DNA of 64,000 nucleotides, taken from positions 342-64,341 of the forward strand of contig JAGQDJ010000058.1 in the NCBI GenBank assembly GCA_022885665.1, written 5' to 3'. The notes under the pieces were generated by a model. It saw only the letters and a program-made list of their open reading frames with translations. It was not told the origin of the DNA and ran no database searches. Both the position numbers and the translations under genes were made by a program. The stretch is from Triops longicaudatus (Eukaryota; Arthropoda; Branchiopoda; Notostraca; Triopsidae). How positions within the stretch are numbered: the first letter of the stretch is position 1; each line of letters starts with the position of its first letter. Of this stretch, positions 60,375 through 64,000 are shown piece by piece.

Positions 60375-61006
60375 TAAGCCCGCATGACTCTATGTATGTA
60401 ATTAACGTGCTTTGTTGTTGTTACGCGTCCATTAAAGTCCTCCTTCATTATCAAATTGACTACGTCGATTGAAATATGTGCAGATATTTATAATATGTTC
60501 CCTTTATTTGTCCTCGCTTCCTTTCCACCCTGTCTATACGAGCCACTGAGTATGAGCAGTTCCTTGACAATTTGTTCTAGACGACAAGTGCAGCTCTCAA
60601 TTTGTTGCCGCTTTTTTTTTAATGAAAAGTTTCACGACTACCGGAATATGAGACACTGGACATCAAGAAAAGGAACGGAATTATAATGTGTATTAGAAGA
60701 AGCGACAAGAAGGACTAGCTGAGCGGTTTTGCTCACACTTAGACGAGGCATTCTAATCACCTCGAAAAGCCCTTTTTTAAAGTCGTGGTGCATTGTTTCA
60801 ATTGCATTAAGATCTTTCAACATTTCACCCTGGCAATCCGCATTTCATCCGACTAGACATCTCACGTCGCTTGTAGGAATGCAGTGAAGTTCGGAGAATG
60901 CTTCTTTTTTTGCCTCTGACAAGAAAAATCCTACAGCCTCACCCAACTCTCTCGAGCTTCTTCCATTGCAATTCATAAAAAGTAAGTCAAAAATACAAAT
61001 ATAAGA
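60375..61006. other. Gap between the second MITE and the NRBP stop codon
   Basis: About 630 bp of AT-rich sequence, the shared downstream flank of two convergent genes. TTTATT at 60503-60508 would read AATAAA for NRBP, about 500 bp after its stop. No gene visible. Confidence 0.45.
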
Positions 61007-63048
61007 CTATGAGGCTATTGACACCGGCATGGGCATGTGCGAAATGGCTTCAATTGTTTCCCGGCAATTTCCGTTTTCATTACGATCCAAGCAGTTACTC
61101 AGTGAGTTGTTTATTAACTGGGTGATTTTCTCCTTGTCCACCTTTTGTAAATAAATAAACTTTACCATGGCACGTTCTAAAAACAGGCCAAAGTATAAAA
61201 AATACCGCATTGATAAAGCCATAATGGACCAATTCTTCAGCTAAAGCGATAGCTGAATCTGATTCCGATATTACGCATGAGAGCTGTCGGTTCATTTTAT
61301 CATCCATTCGCAACAGCAAGGTCATCTAGATTATCAAACAAACTCCATTATAATTCTGCTTTCATCAAGCAAGACGAATAAATGTGTAATTTACCACAAG
61401 GCCTGACCCTTCATCCCGTGGTTTGACGTCGCAAATCATATTAGTGACTCGTCTCGTTTCCGTATCCACAGGCTCGGGGGGATCCGAGGCAACAGACTCG
61501 GCCGTTTCTGGGGAAATGGCCCTAGGACGTGGTCCGGGGCAAACGAGCGCCGGAGGAGATAATGTCGGCAAGGGATAAATTCCAAACCTACAACGAGTTG
61601 GGGCATGTTGTTAGCAAAACATTCCAAGAGCGCCAGGAAATAAAGGAAAAAGCGAGCATACTTGACGTCTTCCATGAATTTCTCAAGTTTCTCAGAAACC
61701 GGAATATCTGAGCTATGGTATTTATGACTCGTTCCGTCTTTTCGGATCACTTCAGCTACAAGAACCCCTGGACCGTAATGGCGTTGCACGGCTTCGTCAC
61801 TTATCGTTTCGCTGATATTGGCTATAAAACAAAGTGGATATTAAAGCTGATTGTACTTAAACATGTTTAAAAAAAATAGAAGACAAAAAATCGTTTTACA
61901 AGCTATTCGAACAACTATATGGGCAGCGAGAAGTCTGAGGGAGGGCAATTCGAATATAGCTTTATGGAAAAGGAGTTCTTTAGCTGAAGGTCTTTCTCCG
62001 GGATTAGTTCTAAGGCATACGCCAACCAAATCCTTCTGTACGGGCACTTCAAGAGTAGCAATCGTTCGCTGAACGTGCTCTTCGGTAACCACAGTTCCCA
62101 AATCGCCATTGCCGTGGATTTCCAAAGCTGCCATTTCCAACGCGCACATACCAAAAGAATAGATATCCACGGCAGGTGTCAAAATGGCTACAGGAATAAA
62201 ATGTTAATCAATAAAAATACGAAAAAACAGAAGTCTTTAATTTTCTAAGTATTTTTTCATATTTTTGGATATCTAACTTACTCCCGAATTCTGGTGCAAT
62301 AAAGTGAGTGTTTTTTACATTATCACGACATGTTTTAACATGTTGATGGATGGCGTCTGGTGCAACTAATAAATTTAGAATAATTAATATTTACTTCTTA
62401 AACAACACAAGATAAATATAAAAAGCTAAAACAAAACGTACCAGATCCAATTTTAATTAAACCGTTATGTTGAATAAATATCGTATCGCACGTTAGATTT
62501 CCGTGAACGATAGGAGGTGAACATGAATGCAAATAACTGCAAAAAAAGTAAAATTTAATTATTAACTAAATGCTTCAGCTAGCTGTTTTACCTTAAAGCA
62601 GACAAAATTTGCGTGCACCACCGCTTCCATGACTGTAACGGTGGCTTTTTAACATTTCTTTTGGTCCGTTTTAGAAACTGCTTCAAAGAGCCCGAGGACA
62701 TGTATTCCGTAATGAAGATGACCTACGAGAAAAGTGGTACTTGTTTCACACGCCAAAAACCACATTCACTTAATAGATCGTTTTTAAACCGTTTGAATGA
62801 ATACGTATCATCAAAATGCTAACCCGGGGTTTTTCGTCACGGCTATCAATCCAGTATTTATGGAACTTGACAATATTAGGATGTTCTAGCTGAGTCAGGT
62901 TGTCGAAAACTTGTCGGATTTTTTCTTCTTGAGCCTTAAAGTTTTTCCGTTCCGAAAATCGCACTTCATTCCACACAACTTCCACGCCTTCTTCTGTGTC
63001 CATAGCTAAGTAAGCCGCATCAATTCCAGGAACATCACGTTGCTGAAC
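61007..63048 (-). CDS. NRBP1: Nuclear receptor-binding protein (NRBP/Madm pseudokinase), 5' partial
   Basis: Nine exons on the minus strand: 63048-62824, 62722-62592, 62536-62442, 62365-62282, 62187-61900, 61821-61662, 61587-61395, 61325-61206 and 61141-61007. They encode the last 476 residues. The first exon read begins in frame at a splice acceptor with VQQRDVPGIDAAYLAMDTEE, so the N-terminal acidic part lies beyond the window. The kinase-like domain is catalytically degenerate: WNEV replaces the VAIK lysine site, HGNLTCD replaces HRD, and no DFG is present. It reads on through TPAVDIYSFGMCALEMA. The C-terminal region has FMEDVKFGIYPL and TLLLRMDDKMNRQLSC, as in vertebrate NRBP1. Known members are adaptors in trafficking and growth signalling. 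Animals other than vertebrates usually have one copy, so NRBP1/2 cannot be distinguished. Confidence 0.93.
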
Positions 63049-64000
63049 CTGCTCAACACCCGTTGCAAAGAAAAAAAAAGTAAAATATCCAAAAAGTGAA
63101 GAAACAGCAAAATGAACGTTGGCGCCAAGCCAATCACGATGTCATAGCTACAAAATTGACGGGAAAAACCTGAGCCAAACGCGAAACACAAAAATAAAAA
63201 AAAGATAAATAAAAGGGAAAAAAGGTGGTTATAAAGGTATTCAAACACGAAACTGGATTTCTGTGCAGTGACCGAAGCCGGTCTTGCCAGATTGGGAAAC
63301 AGGATTGAAGGGGAAATGAGGATTACGTCCTTGACGTCCAGTCTGACCAAGGCCGCCCTAGCCCAAACAAGGAAGGGAAAACTATTTCTTGGTCCCATTT
63401 CCCCAAGTTAGGGCAGTCGTACCTGGCTCCTTACACCGTCCAAGCTTTCATTATACGTCTTTAAATGGGAACTTGGCCAGAGCTATATGACGCATTTGTG
63501 CTAGACCTGGGCTTTCAAAGGAATTTGACCCTTTGGACAAAATCTCGAGACGCGACTCATTAAGTTTTGCCTTTCACAAGCGACGTTTGTTACGACGATC
63601 CCTGACAAAGGACAACACATCCGGTGTACAAGTCCCGGTTTGATAAGGGCTTTAATTGACTCGGAATTGGCTCCAGTGATCGAACACGTTCAGATAACTA
63701 AGACAATATAGGTCAGCGATTCAGGGAGAGTAGAAGCTTTCGCAAGACGAATTCGCAACGAATTTCGCAAAGGTATCTTGAGGATAACGATGTCTAACTG
63801 AATTACATTTAACGCAAAGATAGGGTAAGGAAAGTACGGGGGTAGGGAGCAAGGAGAAAAGAGGAAGAGTAAGCGTATTTCCGTCCAAGAATTTCAAGGC
63901 TACATTTGCGGGCCATCTGTCTAGACACAAGCAAGCCGCACGTTTGCAATGCCGGGGAGGAGGGTCGACTTTTTCTTTGCCGCAGATTTTTTGCCCTTGA
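63049..64000. other. NRBP upstream intron or 5' flank
   Basis: The last 950 bp contain no exon that I can join to NRBP. The missing N-terminal exon must lie past 64000 or be very small. The stretch 63240-63420 reads briefly open on both strands with no recognisable product. A low-complexity A-rich patch lies at 63060-63220. Confidence 0.4.

Noticed and set aside
63006..63398. 130-codon minus-strand frame upstream of the NRBP exon
   Set aside because: It reads through the exon's acceptor in another frame, has no NRBP N-terminal features (acidic, ESPCGRW-like), and is not family-like.
60375..64000. A separase C50 protease domain downstream of the helical half
   Set aside because: I looked for exons on the plus strand and saw none. 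This span is taken up by NRBP on the other strand.
1..64000. CRISPR arrays, rRNA or tRNA genes
   Set aside because: No regularly spaced repeats, no rRNA blocks and no convincing tRNA B-box with paired arms were seen. A tRNA covariance scan would be needed to exclude a diverged tRNA.

Overview
The window is a piece of a compact, intron-rich animal nuclear genome. Introns are mostly 50-110 bp with clean GT-AG ends, and nearly every protein is a recognisable metazoan family member. I cannot name the species. The beta-glucosidase gene has a TATA box 30 bp upstream of a TCAGT initiator, an arrangement typical of arthropods. The lone separase N-terminal half at 54.2-59.4 kb recalls the fly three rows / Separase split. 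Together these point to an arthropod or other ecdysozoan, held only moderately. Reading frames were joined by hand by following splice sites and codon phase, and no database search was possible.

Layout. 0.3-2.3 kb (+): UBXN7, a p97 adaptor. 2.9-4.9 kb (+): a secreted GH1 beta-glucosidase. 5.2-9.9 kb (-): PEPD (prolidase), whose 2.3-kb fourth intron contains a complete single-exon FASTK-family gene on the same strand. 9.9-14.2 kb: almost empty. 14.2-16.9 kb (+): a divergent class A GPCR in two exons. 18.9-20.7 kb (-): an MTFR-family mitochondrial fission regulator with a proline-rich segment. 20.7-25.4 kb: sparse, with a short assembly gap inside poly-A. 25.4-37.4 kb (+): a Patched-related (PTCHD/Ptr) RND membrane protein of about 1,260 residues. 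38.0-38.7 kb (-) TIMM29 and 39.2-40.1 kb (+) CHCHD1/mS37 stand head to head. 41.9-52.6 kb (+): an FGD-type Cdc42 GEF with a long disordered N-terminus followed by DH-PH-FYVE-PH. 54.2-59.4 kb (+): the alpha-helical regulatory half of separase, about 1,358 residues, ending without a protease domain. 61.0-63.0 kb (-): NRBP pseudokinase, whose first coding exon(s) lie outside the window.

The genes form no operon or pathway. Four of the twelve (the FASTK-family gene, the MTFR-family gene, TIMM29, CHCHD1/mS37) belong to families that act in mitochondria, in RNA handling, fission, inner-membrane protein import and the small ribosomal subunit. Between genes there are at least three small Tc1/mariner-type MITE-like elements, several AT-rich tandem repeats and homopolymer runs.

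The observation most worth following is the separase half. The reading frame ends in the lysine-rich disordered stretch that corresponds to the self-cleavage linker of full-length separase, and no peptidase C50 sequence follows in the remaining 4.5 kb.
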